The translations under genes and the position numbers were made by a program. Source: Fibrobacter sp. (GTDB lineage Bacteria > Fibrobacterota > Fibrobacteria > Fibrobacterales > Fibrobacteraceae). From it: a stretch of 64,000 bases of DNA. The stretch lies in the NCBI GenBank assembly GCA_016285835.1, contig JAEERM010000004.1, positions 1-64,000 of the forward strand. Direction: 5' to 3'. The notes beneath the pieces are model-generated. The model saw only the letters and a list, made by a program, of their open reading frames with translations, ran no database searches and was not told the origin of the DNA. Shown here piece after piece: positions 8,953 through 18,522 of the stretch. The number at the start of each line of letters is the position of its first letter. Position 1 is the stretch's first letter.

Positions 8953-8972
8953 AATTTCGTTTTTTAGAAGGA

Positions 8973-11684
8973 TTAGCGAATCGTGACGCGAGCAGCCTTG
9001 ACTTCGCTACCGCGGACGATGCGGACGATGTAGCTACCCTTGCTCATCTTTTCGAGAGACACGGTGTTGGCACCGGCGTTCATCGATTCAATAGTGTTCG
9101 AAACAGCGTGACCCATCAGGTCGAAGATCTGGACGCGGACAGAACCAGCCTTGTCGAGGTTGACAAAGAGGCTGTTGCCCTGGACACCGAGCCTGATGGT
9201 GTTGGAAACGATGCGGACACCCTTGATTGCATCCTTAATGATATTCACGCACTTCAGGTCGTCAATGTAGAGGAAGTCCTTGGACGGCTGCTGATCAGAA
9301 TTAGCCCAGCCCAGAACTTCCCAAGCCATCTTCGTAATAGCGGCATAGTTCAGTTCCTTAGCTTCGCCCCAGCCATCCTGCGTGAAATTATCCAGATTGT
9401 AGGTGGAAGTCTTCCATTCATCGGAAGCCTGATTCTTGACATAGTGATAGTCGTAGTCCTTCACGGAACCATCCTGAAGCTTGAAGCTATGTGCAGCACC
9501 CTTATAGCGGTAGGAGAGAGCGGAGCACTGGCTCAAATCAATACCCTTAGTCGTGTCGGCGTTCGTGTTCAAACCGATAGCGACAAACGGCTTTTCTTTG
9601 TAGGTACCCGGATTCAAAACAATTCCCTTCAGGCCGACAAAGCCAGCAGTACCATTAGTCGGATCTTCCGTACCCGGGAACACCACGACATAACCCGGAA
9701 GAGCCGGATCATAAGTGTTCGTGATAGTGGAGAGACCACCCGGAACACTGTCGTTATAAGCATACCAAGTACCGGTCGTCTTCAGGACTTCATCACCATC
9801 TTCAACATCGTCGATATCAACAACGGTAATAACCTGAGTTGCCGGGCCAACACCACTGCTGGAGGAACCGGCAGGACCCGGACCAACAGAAGAAGAAGAA
9901 CCATTCGGAGAAGAAGTCGGACCAGAAGAAGAGCTTTCCAGAGTTTCCAGAGTGGAAATAGCCGTGATAGAAGCGCCATTGCAACGAATGTCATCCACAT
10001 AGAGGTAATCGTAGAGCGGCTGGATTTCGGAAGCCGGGCGGTCAACAACGCCGTTCACTTCCCAAGCCAAGCGGTTGGCCTTGCCCAAGTTTGCCTTCAA
10101 ATCGGTAATCTGCGGATCGGCCCAAGTGGTATGCTGCTGGAACATATCCGGGGTCAATTCAACAGTCTTCCATTCACCCGATGCTTCGGCATCGACAAAG
10201 TGGAAGTTGTAGTTAGTGATCGTGGAGAGTTCGACGCGGAAGTTATGAGCAGCGCCCTTGTACTTGTAGGAAATGGAGGTGCACTTTGCAAATTCAGCAA
10301 AGTTCGCGGTATCCTTCGTCAGGTTCAAGCCCATAGCGACGTACGGAGCCCACTTGTAGGCTCCCTGGTCAATATAGATGCCTTCCATACCGGCCATGAA
10401 CTTGGAATCATCGCCATCCTTAGCGGGAATAAGCACGTCGTAGGTTTCCTTGCCGAAGTCATTGGTGAACTTCTTGTTGCTAATCTTCGTTGCACCGCGA
10501 CCATCCTTGTCGTCATCGGAGTCGGCCCAGGCAGACCAGAAGCCGCCCGTGTAGGTGTAGCGGTCGCCGTCTTCCATGTCGTCGATGAGGTCCGTCGTGG
10601 CGCCATCGGCAACACCGGTAGAGAATCCATTATCGTCCGCATCGGAACCAAGGTGGTTGCCAAGGCCGCAATCGGAATAGGACGCACTCTTGTTCATCCA
10701 GCCCTTCACCATGTTACCAGACTCAGTATATTTCAGTCCCTGGTTCAAAGTCAAAGTCGAAAACGCAGCGGACTGTTCGGCAATAGCGGAGGCAGACCAG
10801 TTCGCCCAGGAGACGCCGTTCTGGTTCATCCAGTTCACCCAAGCCTCGCTAGCAGAACGGTTCGGAGAGCCGTTACCATCGGAACTAACAGTACCCCATT
10901 CCGTAGCGAACACGGGAACGCCCTTGCTCATAGCTTCAGAGGCACGTCCATCATATCCACTACCCACCTGGTGGGCACCTGTTGCAGCATAAAAGTGGAG
11001 AGTACAGCCGTAGTTGTTATCGCTGATGCCGGCTTTGGCGCATTCTTCCGGATGGCTGGACCAATCGGGGCTACCCACGAGGATGAGGTTGTCGGAATGA
11101 GCACGAATAGCAGGAATCACCTGATCCGCATGACTCTTCACATTGGACATGGAAGCGCCATTCGCCGGTTCGTTCCAAATTTCGAAGATAACGTTGTTGG
11201 TCTGACCGAATTCCTGAGCAGCCCAGCTAAAGAATTCCTTCGCATCGTTAGTGTACGATGAAGTACCTTCGGTATGCCAGTCAAGGATAATGTAAATGTC
11301 GTTTTCAACGGCAGCACGAACAAGCTTGCTAACCATTGCCTTCTGGTCGTTGGCACCACCCGTGGTGTAAGAACGACCATGGCTATCGAACTTTTCGTCA
11401 CCGGCACCCAAGGCAAAACGAAGAACTTCGATTCCCATGTCCTTCACCATGAGGCCCATAGCCTGGGCTGTATAGTAAACAAGGGAGCTATCTGCACCCG
11501 AGCTCCAGAAAAGGCTCATACCTCTGACCTGGACTGTCTTATCTTTGTAAGCAGGGCAAGAACCGGACAGTTTTCCGCCGTTTGCCTTAAGTTCGCCGTA
11601 AGTGCTCACAGGACCGACCCTGTTGGGCTTTACAGCGAAAGCCGCTAAAGCGGCAAGCATCATCGTTATAAAAATCTTTTTCAT
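8973..11684 (-). CDS. Secreted GH5 endoglucanase with two CBM11-like modules and sorting tail
   Basis: 903 aa from the ATG at 11684, preceded by AGGAAAGGA; the track start 33 bp upstream spoils the signal peptide MKKIFITMMLAALAAFA. The GH5 domain spans about residues 25-320, with acid/base Glu in IFEIWNEPANG (about 172) and nucleophile Glu in VFATEWGT (about 262). Two similar beta-sandwich modules of about 190 aa follow (starting DDMEDGDRYTYTGGFWSAW and DDVEDGDEVLKTTGTWYAY, each ending DYLYVDDIRC or DFLYIDDLKC), separated by Ser/Gly/Pro linkers; they resemble CBM11 glucan binders. The last 80 aa (VRVQIFDLMGHAV...GSYIVRIVRG) are a type IX-like sorting domain. It should cut beta-1,4-glucan outside the cell. 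The single gene has its own terminator. Confidence 0.92.
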   Translation of the reverse strand: MKKIFITMMLAALAAFAVKPNRVGPVSTYGELKANGGKLSGSCPAYKDKTVQVRGMSLFWSSGADSSLVYYTAQAMGLMVKDMGIEVLRFALGAGDEKFDSHGRSYTTGGANDQKAMVSKLVRAAVENDIYIILDWHTEGTSSYTNDAKEFFSWAAQEFGQTNNVIFEIWNEPANGASMSNVKSHADQVIPAIRAHSDNLILVGSPDWSSHPEECAKAGISDNNYGCTLHFYAATGAHQVGSGYDGRASEAMSKGVPVFATEWGTVSSDGNGSPNRSASEAWVNWMNQNGVSWANWSASAIAEQSAAFSTLTLNQGLKYTESGNMVKGWMNKSASYSDCGLGNHLGSDADDNGFSTGVADGATTDLIDDMEDGDRYTYTGGFWSAWADSDDDKDGRGATKISNKKFTNDFGKETYDVLIPAKDGDDSKFMAGMEGIYIDQGAYKWAPYVAMGLNLTKDTANFAEFAKCTSISYKYKGAAHNFRVELSTITNYNFHFVDAEASGEWKTVELTPDMFQQHTTWADPQITDLKANLGKANRLAWEVNGVVDRPASEIQPLYDYLYVDDIRCNGASITAISTLETLESSSSGPTSSPNGSSSSVGPGPAGSSSSGVGPATQVITVVDIDDVEDGDEVLKTTGTWYAYNDSVPGGLSTITNTYDPALPGYVVVFPGTEDPTNGTAGFVGLKGIVLNPGTYKEKPFVAIGLNTNADTTKGIDLSQCSALSYRYKGAAHSFKLQDGSVKDYDYHYVKNQASDEWKTSTYNLDNFTQDGWGEAKELNYAAITKMAWEVLGWANSDQQPSKDFLYIDDLKCVNIIKDAIKGVRIVSNTIRLGVQGNSLFVNLDKAGSVRVQIFDLMGHAVSNTIESMNAGANTVSLEKMSKGSYIVRIVRGSEVKAARVTIR

Positions 11685-11932
11685 AACATCCTTTCCTTCT
11701 AAAAAAAGTGGATTCACCTATCCCAACGTAAAAATAGATATTATTTGTGAATCTTCCTTGTAATTTATTTTGATACAATTCAACGGGTTACGTACAAATC
11801 CGCGAAATACGTTCAAAAACAAGGAAAATCCGTTTTTTTCAACACATTATCACCCAAAATCCGTGATTTGTGTCACCGGAGACGTGTGAGCGAGCACATA
11901 AGAAAAAAACATTTTACACGCGGCAAGGATAG
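11685..11932. other. Intergenic region between GH5 and the small secreted protein
   Basis: AT-rich leader and promoter region of the GH5 gene. I see no ORF and no exact TTG-N20-TAnnTTTR match; TATTTTTA at 11729-11736 (minus) could be a -7 element without a proper -33. Confidence 0.5.
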
Positions 11933-11962
11933 AAACAACAAAAACTCCGCCGGAGCGGAGTT
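11933..11962 (-). terminator. Intrinsic terminator of the 144-aa secreted protein gene
   Basis: Minus strand AACTCCGC-TCCG-GCGGAGTT, an 8-bp perfect stem, followed by TTTTGTTGT. Confidence 0.85.
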
Positions 11963-11991
11963 CCAAAAACGTTTCAAAAGGCCAACAACGA

Positions 11992-12426
11992 TTAGTTTTC
12001 GTTGTTGTGCATTTCGATCTGTTCGCGGTCCATCGTGTGCTGCAAGTATTCCTTGAAGTCACGGTCGATGTTCACGCCATCGAAGTCGATGTCGTCGTTT
12101 TCCAACACGAACACGGCGCTCGGGTTATCGAGCCAGCCAACCACGTCCACGCCTTCCAATTTCATGGACTTGTCGCCAGCAGCCTGTGCAACGTATTCGA
12201 TCTTGGATTTTTCAACCCAACCTTGGCCGCAATTACCTTTCACAAGCACATCCGTATCGGCTTCCTTCACGATGGTCAGTTCGTCATTGAAGCCTGCGGT
12301 ACAGACCACGGATCCACCACCCTTTTCCTTGGTGAGATCAACATCGCCGAGCTTGGATTTAACCTTCTTGGCAGCGAAAGAATTGGCAACCAAGAGGGCA
12401 AGAGCAATAAACAACACCTTTTTCAT
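11992..12426 (-). CDS. Small secreted acidic protein, unknown function
   Basis: 144 aa from the ATG at 12426 (GAGGAAAG upstream). The track start 33 bp earlier adds residues before the signal peptide MKKVLFIALALLVANSFAA. The mature part is acidic with two cysteines (SVVCTAGF, KGNCGQGW) that could form a disulphide, and ends in a charged helix. I do not recognise a family. It is divergent from mltG across 95 bp and closed by its own terminator. Confidence 0.75.
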   Translation of the reverse strand: MKKVLFIALALLVANSFAAKKVKSKLGDVDLTKEKGGGSVVCTAGFNDELTIVKEADTDVLVKGNCGQGWVEKSKIEYVAQAAGDKSMKLEGVDVVGWLDNPSAVFVLENDDIDFDGVNIDRDFKEYLQHTMDREQIEMHNNEN

Positions 12427-12521
12427 AACTTTCCTCAGTTTCATGAAAACATTCAACAATGCTATACGAATATACCTTTTTATTTTTCGATTCGGTTGTA
12501 TTTCTTTTAAATTTTTACTTA

Positions 12522-13529
12522 ATGAAGAAGATTTTTTTTATTTCGACGGTTATTTTGGTCATTTTGGCGATTTTTGCTTGTTTTCAAGCAAAAAATAGGC
12601 TAAATGCGCTCTCCGGCAACGAAAAAATGGTCCTTTTGGAAATCCCGAAGGGCAGTTCCCCCGCAAAAGTATCGCAAATTTTACATGAAAATGGCATCTG
12701 GACCGACGATTTGGCGTTCCAACTGTGGTGTCGTTTGCACAAACCTAACCTGAAAGCGGGCTGGTACGAAGTTCCCGCGAACAGCAAACTCGACGAAATC
12801 ATCGCCCTTTTCGAAAGCGGAAAGAACGCCGTGAAGAAGGTGACCATCCCCGAAGGCCGCGCCTCGTGGGAAATCCCGTCGTACCTCATGAAAGCGTTCC
12901 CGAACCTCGATACAAACCGCTGGAACGCATTGATCCACGACCCGAAGTTCACCCAATCGCTCGGAGTCAGCGCCAAATCACTGGAAGGCTACCTGCTGCC
13001 CGAAACCTACCCATTCGCCGTTGACGCCGACGAAGAGGCAATCATCAAGCAGATGGTCTCGGCAAACCTGAAACTCCGCGAACAATACAAGGACATGGAA
13101 GGGACCATGTGGGAAACTCTCGGCAGTTGGCACAAAGTGCTCACACTGGCAAGCGTGGTCGAAGAAGAAACTGGCAAGCCCGACGAGCGCCCACTCATCG
13201 CGGGAGTGTTCCACAACAGGCTCCGCATAGGCATGCCGCTCGGAGCGGACCCGACCGTCCGGTTCATTTTCAGGAACCTAACGGGTCCCATTTACAAGAG
13301 CCAGCTCAACAGCAACAGTCCCTACAACACGCGCAAGTTCAAAGGCCTCATGCCCGGCCCCATCTCGAACCCGGGCCGCAAGGCTATCGAGGCGGCTCTC
13401 AAGCCCGCAAAGACAGACGCGCTCTACTTTGTCGCAAAAGACGATGGCTCAGGTACGCATTTCTTCAGCAGCAACCTGAAAGACCACAACAAGTACAAAA
13501 ACATCGCCGCAAAGAATCGCGGAGAATAA
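12522..13529 (+). CDS. mltG: Endolytic murein transglycosylase MltG (YceG)
   Basis: 335 aa from the ATG at 12522 (MKKIFFISTVILVILAIFAC, a single membrane anchor); the upstream in-frame start would encode intergenic sequence. The YceG domain carries KSLEGYLLPETYPF, ASVVEEETGKPDERPLIAGVFHNRL, LGADPTVRF and SPYNTRKFKGLMPGPISNPG, the family signatures with the catalytic Glu in the EEE stretch. It cleaves nascent glycan strands at the periplasmic face of the inner membrane. Shine-Dalgarno is poor. It converges with the patatin gene 10 bp away and no terminator is visible. Confidence 0.93.
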   Translation: MKKIFFISTVILVILAIFACFQAKNRLNALSGNEKMVLLEIPKGSSPAKVSQILHENGIWTDDLAFQLWCRLHKPNLKAGWYEVPANSKLDEIIALFESGKNAVKKVTIPEGRASWEIPSYLMKAFPNLDTNRWNALIHDPKFTQSLGVSAKSLEGYLLPETYPFAVDADEEAIIKQMVSANLKLREQYKDMEGTMWETLGSWHKVLTLASVVEEETGKPDERPLIAGVFHNRLRIGMPLGADPTVRFIFRNLTGPIYKSQLNSNSPYNTRKFKGLMPGPISNPGRKAIEAALKPAKTDALYFVAKDDGSGTHFFSSNLKDHNKYKNIAAKNRGE

Positions 13530-13539
13530 CAAATCCAGA

Positions 13540-15867
13540 TTAGAATAGATTGTAATTACCAATACGGATAAAGTATTTGTAATCGTCAAACTTGTTCAAA
13601 TCACCAGCCGTTTCGAAGTCAACCGTTCGCGACATACCGGCAAGCACATTGATAGACCGGTACACAAACCGGAACGTCGGCTCCATGACGACCTTGTTGG
13701 CACCCAAAGTCACCGACGGATTGCTCTCGAAATCCCGGATATAGGCGCCATAAAGCCACAGTCCGCTCCCTTTGTAGTGCAGGGCAGCACTCATCCTAAG
13801 CAAGCCGTAATGGTGAGATGCGAGTGTCGAGTTGTACCATTCCGTACTCCACGGAGTCGCCTGGGGCTGGAACCTGTAACAGTTACTTAGTACAGCGTAA
13901 TCAAAGTCCTTCGGGTACTCGTAGCCGAAACCTTCCTCATGGTACTGCTCAATTCCGCCTGCGGCTCCGAAGATGAACGTTGCAAACTTCCTGGGAGACA
14001 CGGCATAATAGGCATCCACTTCTCCCTTCCAATAGATGGGAATAAAGTCGGCACGGCCCAGTTCGAACCCAATAGCCTCAAGCCCTAAGTCGGCATTGAT
14101 TGCATAACCCTCTGTAGCAAACCACTTGTCCCGCTTGCCAGAATACTGTTCGAAATGCAAACTCGGCGAAACAGGATAAGTATTAAAGAACTGCTCTTCG
14201 TAGGCGAGCGTGTCCATCTCGAATTCCCTGTTACCGAACATGACACTTAGCGAGATACTCTGCGTTGCGGTAAGCAAATACGTTACTGATGCCGAGAGGT
14301 CGCTGCGGTGTTCCGAATAAATACGGTCCTCATGCGGGAGTTCATCGTTGAAAGACTTGAGGGGGCGAACATTTTGCCACTCATAGGCAAACGAAAGGCT
14401 CCAGTTCTTGTTCCACAACCGGTCTATGTCGAAATAAGGACGCAGGCCGTAGCTATTGTTGCCCCAGAACCCAGCGACATTCACATTGAACTCCATCTGA
14501 TTGATAAAGCGGACACCCATCTCTCCATAGACATTCGGGCCGAAAGCGTTGGAACCAAAACCACCCAAGGCAATATCGAATACGGGAGAAGACTTCGCTC
14601 CAACAATCAAATCGCCGTTCGACTGCATATCCAGCATAAGCGAATCATAGACGGGATTTTGCGTGAGTGCGTATGCAAAGCGGCGCGGAGCGACAATTCC
14701 GGTATCCCCTTCATCCCAGTACGATTTCGCATTGATATGTTTTTCTGCGGACAAACTATCAAACGTGGGGTTGTAACGGAACCACGGATACACTTCGGAC
14801 TTTATTTCTTCGTAATTCTTTCTGCGGTCCTGCTCAAATGGAAGCGAGTTCACCCGTTTTTCCATGGCAGAAAAACCAGCCTGGATAAGAGCATTGTGGC
14901 TGGTTTCCGGAATCGAATGTGCACGCACAATTAGCCCCGGGCGATTGTTCAAGCCCTCACCCGCATACTTTTTCAAAGCACGCTGCCACGGATTTCCTGT
15001 GAGATTAGCACGCACAGGATCGGCAATGGCTATAATGGGATATTCATCGGGAGAATCTTCGGCAGGCAAAGCCAAATACGGGCAAATTTCCCCCGACTCG
15101 CTATTACCCAACCACGGAAGGGATTTCAAGACATCTTCGCTCGTGTTGCCAACCGTCCCGTCGCATGCGAGCACGGAAAATGGAATCTTGGACTTGACAG
15201 ACTGGCGATACAGACTTTCTTGCAACCGCAACTTCCCCAAAGCGCGTTCAACACCGGCCGTATCGAGGATGAGCGGTCTGGGAATGCGATGCGGGATACC
15301 GGTAGAATCCGACCGCAAGGCAAAACGGTACCTGAGACTCGGAATTCCTTCTAAAGAAATAGGCCAGTCAAAAGTATTCCATTCCGTTTTTTCGACAATG
15401 AAGTCATGACCGACAAACGGTTCAAAATCTTCTTCCAGGAAAAGCCTCTGCATATCGTCCAGACGCATTCCCCTAGACCACATAAATCCGACCCAAGCAC
15501 CCCACGACGTACCTACAATGGAATCGACGGGAACATGGTACTCCTCGATAGCGTAAAGTACGCCCAAATAAAACCAAGGAGAATCTTCGCCGCCGCTCAG
15601 ATAAAGCACAGACTTCTGTTTTTTCAAGGACGAATCTACTACCGTAGAATCGGCAGAAACAACCGAATCCGTTTTCACGACAGAATCAAATGCAGCCAAG
15701 ACAGAATCGGCAGAGGGTTGTTGCACCGGAGGTGCTGACAAAGAATCAACAGGAGCAGGTTCGCCTGCTGCAAAAGCAAGCGATGCAAGCAAAACTGTCA
15801 GGGCGTACAAAATACGTCCTAGACCATTTGGGGACAAGTTAACCAAGGCGGGCCGGATTGGAAACAT
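13540..15867 (-). CDS. Patatin-like phospholipase with C-terminal outer-membrane barrel
   Basis: 775 aa if started at the ATG at 15867, which has GGGG at 6 nt and gives signal peptide LYALTVLLASLAFAAG; the track start lies deeper in the upstream gene. A Ser/Asp-rich linker precedes a patatin fold with nucleophile elbow VGTSWG (Ser about 121) and a DPVRANL block where patatins have the catalytic Asp of DGG. The oxyanion loop reads SGGEDSPW instead of GGGARG, so activity is uncertain. From about residue 400 the sequence looks like a POTRA-type segment and then an aromatic-rich beta-barrel ending in ..NYNLF, resembling PlpD-type (type Vd) secreted patatins. It overlaps the upstream ATPase by 29 bp and closes the operon. 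Confidence 0.75.
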   Translation of the reverse strand: MFPIRPALVNLSPNGLGRILYALTVLLASLAFAAGEPAPVDSLSAPPVQQPSADSVLAAFDSVVKTDSVVSADSTVVDSSLKKQKSVLYLSGGEDSPWFYLGVLYAIEEYHVPVDSIVGTSWGAWVGFMWSRGMRLDDMQRLFLEEDFEPFVGHDFIVEKTEWNTFDWPISLEGIPSLRYRFALRSDSTGIPHRIPRPLILDTAGVERALGKLRLQESLYRQSVKSKIPFSVLACDGTVGNTSEDVLKSLPWLGNSESGEICPYLALPAEDSPDEYPIIAIADPVRANLTGNPWQRALKKYAGEGLNNRPGLIVRAHSIPETSHNALIQAGFSAMEKRVNSLPFEQDRRKNYEEIKSEVYPWFRYNPTFDSLSAEKHINAKSYWDEGDTGIVAPRRFAYALTQNPVYDSLMLDMQSNGDLIVGAKSSPVFDIALGGFGSNAFGPNVYGEMGVRFINQMEFNVNVAGFWGNNSYGLRPYFDIDRLWNKNWSLSFAYEWQNVRPLKSFNDELPHEDRIYSEHRSDLSASVTYLLTATQSISLSVMFGNREFEMDTLAYEEQFFNTYPVSPSLHFEQYSGKRDKWFATEGYAINADLGLEAIGFELGRADFIPIYWKGEVDAYYAVSPRKFATFIFGAAGGIEQYHEEGFGYEYPKDFDYAVLSNCYRFQPQATPWSTEWYNSTLASHHYGLLRMSAALHYKGSGLWLYGAYIRDFESNPSVTLGANKVVMEPTFRFVYRSINVLAGMSRTVDFETAGDLNKFDDYKYFIRIGNYNLF

Positions 15868-16840
15868 ATTTCCCCGCATCTTCACGATTGACATAACCCG
15901 AACGAACAAGTTCGGCCAGGCAATCATCCATCAACAACATGCCTTCCGAAGCCGACGACGCAATAATTGAAGGCAACTTGAAGTGTTCACCATTACGGAT
16001 ATGCGTCGCCACATTCTGCGTATTGTACAGGACTTCCCAAGCAGGGACAATACCCTTCTCGTCGGCAGTGGGCAACAGGCGCTGCACCACGACGGCCTTG
16101 AGCACAGCCGCAAGCATCGTACGCACGAGGGAACGCATTTCGGGAGCCGAAGCCGACAGCAAGGCTTCGAGCACGCCAACAGAGTTACCCGCCGTCACGT
16201 TCACCACGACAAGCGCACCCGCATTGGCCGCTTCGAGCATCGGGAGCAAGTTATCGCGTTCAAAATCCCCCATCCAGAAGAGGTCGGTCCCACTGCGAAG
16301 CGCCTGGTCCATTCTCTTTTCTATTTTCGTGGTAGAATCCTGAAGGACAAGGCTTTCGCCAGAATTGATATGCAATTCCTCCTTCCCAATAAAGCTCGCA
16401 CGCAACATTCTGCTCGAACACAGTGTACCCACGTAAGCCGATGCCGTCGTCGTCTTGCCGCTACATGCCGGGCCTCCGAACACGACAAGGCCCGAACTGA
16501 ACCCGAGAAGGTTGTTCATATTCTCTGTAATCCCCAAGGCAGAGAAATCGGGGCACTGCTCCAAAATCGGGCGGAACACGGCGGCATTACCACGCGCTTC
16601 GCGGAAATAACGAACACGCCAATGAGTGTTCACCCACGGGCCGCCAACTAACGAACCGCTCTCCGCTTCGAGTTCGCCCAAAAATTCAACAATCGAGCCC
16701 CGTTCAACAACCGGGGCATCGGGAATCGTACACACACGGCCTGCCAAGCGCACCGAAGGAGATAGGCCTTCCGAGACAATCACTTCGCTTGCACCAATAT
16801 TCAGCGCATAATCCAAAAGAGCTTCTATTTCTGTAGCCAT
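15839..16840 (-). CDS. PilT/GspE-like ATPase, degenerate (second of pair)
   Basis: 333 aa from the ATG at 16840 (GAGGTG at 6 nt); an ATG at 16855 overlapping the upstream stop as ATGA is possible. It has the PilT-like order: N-terminal PAS-like part, Walker A GPACSGKT (intact, Lys about 129), a Walker B region GTDLFWMGDFERDN where PilT has ILVGEMRD, and the late VVVQRLLPTADEKGIVPAWEVL segment. The His box of PilT is replaced by TAGNSV. It may still bind ATP, but the catalytic Glu of the GE pair is Asp. No pilin genes are nearby. Confidence 0.75.
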   Translation of the reverse strand: MATEIEALLDYALNIGASEVIVSEGLSPSVRLAGRVCTIPDAPVVERGSIVEFLGELEAESGSLVGGPWVNTHWRVRYFREARGNAAVFRPILEQCPDFSALGITENMNNLLGFSSGLVVFGGPACSGKTTTASAYVGTLCSSRMLRASFIGKEELHINSGESLVLQDSTTKIEKRMDQALRSGTDLFWMGDFERDNLLPMLEAANAGALVVVNVTAGNSVGVLEALLSASAPEMRSLVRTMLAAVLKAVVVQRLLPTADEKGIVPAWEVLYNTQNVATHIRNGEHFKLPSIIASSASEGMLLMDDCLAELVRSGYVNREDAGKYVSNPARLG

Positions 16841-16851
16841 AGTACACCTCG

Positions 16852-18522
16852 TCATTTAGCCGGGCGGTAAGACGCAAAGCGCCTGTTGTCGTAAGCGCGC
16901 TTCCAAGCCTCAAAGCCATCGATGTAACCGGATTCCACACACTTCTGCAGGGAGTCATCCAACGTAATGCCCTGATCGTGCTGGCTGCTTATTGCTGCCG
17001 CGATTTGCGAGAAATCGTTCTTGCGGATCATGTTCGCAACTGTGGACGATACCTTCATTGCCTCGCACGCAAGGATAAGCCCCTGGTTCTGCACAACCGG
17101 CACCAACTGCTGTACAATCACGCCCTTGAGCTGTTCGGCAAGCGTGTAAGCGAAACTCGTCCGCGACGCTTCCGGAACAGAAGCCAACAGACGGGAAAGC
17201 AACGCATGGATGTTATTGCCCGTCGTCACGGCAAACACGAGAGCACCAGCGTTGGAAGCCTGCAACAAAAGCGAAAGTTCTTCCATGTTTTCGAGGTGGT
17301 CGAACAAGATGACATCGGCACCATTGTTCATGGCAAGTTCAATTCCCTCGACTCCCGAATGCACATGCAGCCCGACTTCGCGCTGGGCAACAGCCCCCGC
17401 CGTATTGCGGAGAAGGCGTTCTATAGGCTTCTCGACGGTCTGGATGTAGGTTTCCCTGTTCCGCATGATTGTTTCGGCATAGGTAAGCATCGTCGTCGTG
17501 CGCCCGCTGAACGACGGGCCCGCAATGAGCACAAGGCCACTGGTCAGTTCAGCAAAGCTCTCACAGAACGGCGGCAAATAAAGGCTTTCGAGCGACGCTG
17601 ACTCCGCTTGGATAATGCGAATCGATACACTCGGGACCCCATCAAACCATGTCACCGAAAGGCGAATTCGACCAACGCCCGGAACACCGGCCGTCTTGCT
17701 GAAGTTTTCGCCTTGAACAATCTTGTATCCGTCGTCAAAACAGTCCGCGACATCGTCCAGGCGGTTCGACAGTTCCGAAACGCTCATCGCTTCTTCGGTG
17801 ACAGGGACAATGTTGCCCGACTGACGCATAGCCACCTGGCGGTCCGGATAGAGGTAAATGTCTGTCGCGTTGAACTTGCGGGCAAAAGCAATCATCTCGG
17901 CAAGCGATGTCGTCGGAGAGAGCGATTCGGGAGCCTGGACCGGAGCACCTTCGCCACTTTCAACTGCAAAATGGGTGGGCAAAGCCTTGGCCGGTTCTTC
18001 CGCTGCGGCAGGGGCCGCTGGAGCCTCCGGTTCGCTTTCCTGCATCGTGGGTTTGAACTCGGCAAGCTGGGTCGATTCGAGACCGGCAACCGCCTTGACT
18101 TCCTTCGCCGAAATGGAAGACTTTCCGTAAATGTCGTTTCCTTCGATCTGGAGCTCGCCTTGGCTGGAGGACGCGGGCGCCGAAGGCGCCCCATTCGCCG
18201 CGGCCTTCTTCGCAGGAGGAGTCGCTTGGGCCTTCGCCTGTTCCTTAGCCTGTTCTTTTGCCTTCGCAGCATCCCTTTCCTTGGCCGCGGCAATGGCCGC
18301 CGCATTCGCGGCGGCTGCGGTCTCCGCTTGTGCTTTCTTCGCCTCAAGGTCACGGACGTAAGCAAGGACCTTCTGGTAAACAGCAGGCTTCAAAAGCCCC
18401 ACTTCAACAAGCACCTGCCCGATATCCTTGGAATCGGAGACTTTGTCTTTGTAAGCGTTAATCTGATCCTCGGTCACAAGTTTATTGTAGACAAGGACCT
18501 TCGCCATGTACTGGTTTCTCAT
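16852..18522 (-). CDS. PilT/GspE-like protein with mutated Walker A (first of pair)
   Basis: 556 aa. Residues 1-60 resemble the N-terminal domain of GspE/PilB proteins (KLVTEDQINAYKDK, IGQVLVEVGLL). A long Ala/Lys/Glu then Ala/Pro linker covers about 60-205, and the PilT-like ATPase domain about 205-540. The P-loop is GPSFSGRT (335-342) with Arg in place of the essential Lys; Walker B is VILFDHLEN instead of VILVGEMRD, and the His box is TTGNNI. Many surrounding PilT landmarks remain (TVEKPIE, AQREVG). It looks like a pseudo-ATPase, perhaps a structural partner of the next gene. ATGA overlap with the ABC permease stop; GGAGGG lies 7 nt before the start. Confidence 0.78.
   Translation of the reverse strand: MRNQYMAKVLVYNKLVTEDQINAYKDKVSDSKDIGQVLVEVGLLKPAVYQKVLAYVRDLEAKKAQAETAAAANAAAIAAAKERDAAKAKEQAKEQAKAQATPPAKKAAANGAPSAPASSSQGELQIEGNDIYGKSSISAKEVKAVAGLESTQLAEFKPTMQESEPEAPAAPAAAEEPAKALPTHFAVESGEGAPVQAPESLSPTTSLAEMIAFARKFNATDIYLYPDRQVAMRQSGNIVPVTEEAMSVSELSNRLDDVADCFDDGYKIVQGENFSKTAGVPGVGRIRLSVTWFDGVPSVSIRIIQAESASLESLYLPPFCESFAELTSGLVLIAGPSFSGRTTTMLTYAETIMRNRETYIQTVEKPIERLLRNTAGAVAQREVGLHVHSGVEGIELAMNNGADVILFDHLENMEELSLLLQASNAGALVFAVTTGNNIHALLSRLLASVPEASRTSFAYTLAEQLKGVIVQQLVPVVQNQGLILACEAMKVSSTVANMIRKNDFSQIAAAISSQHDQGITLDDSLQKCVESGYIDGFEAWKRAYDNRRFASYRPAK

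Noticed and set aside
9108-11261. 717-aa plus-strand ORF opposite the GH5 gene
   Set aside because: Mirror of a GC-rich coding region; the GH5 frame has catalytic motifs and a signal peptide.
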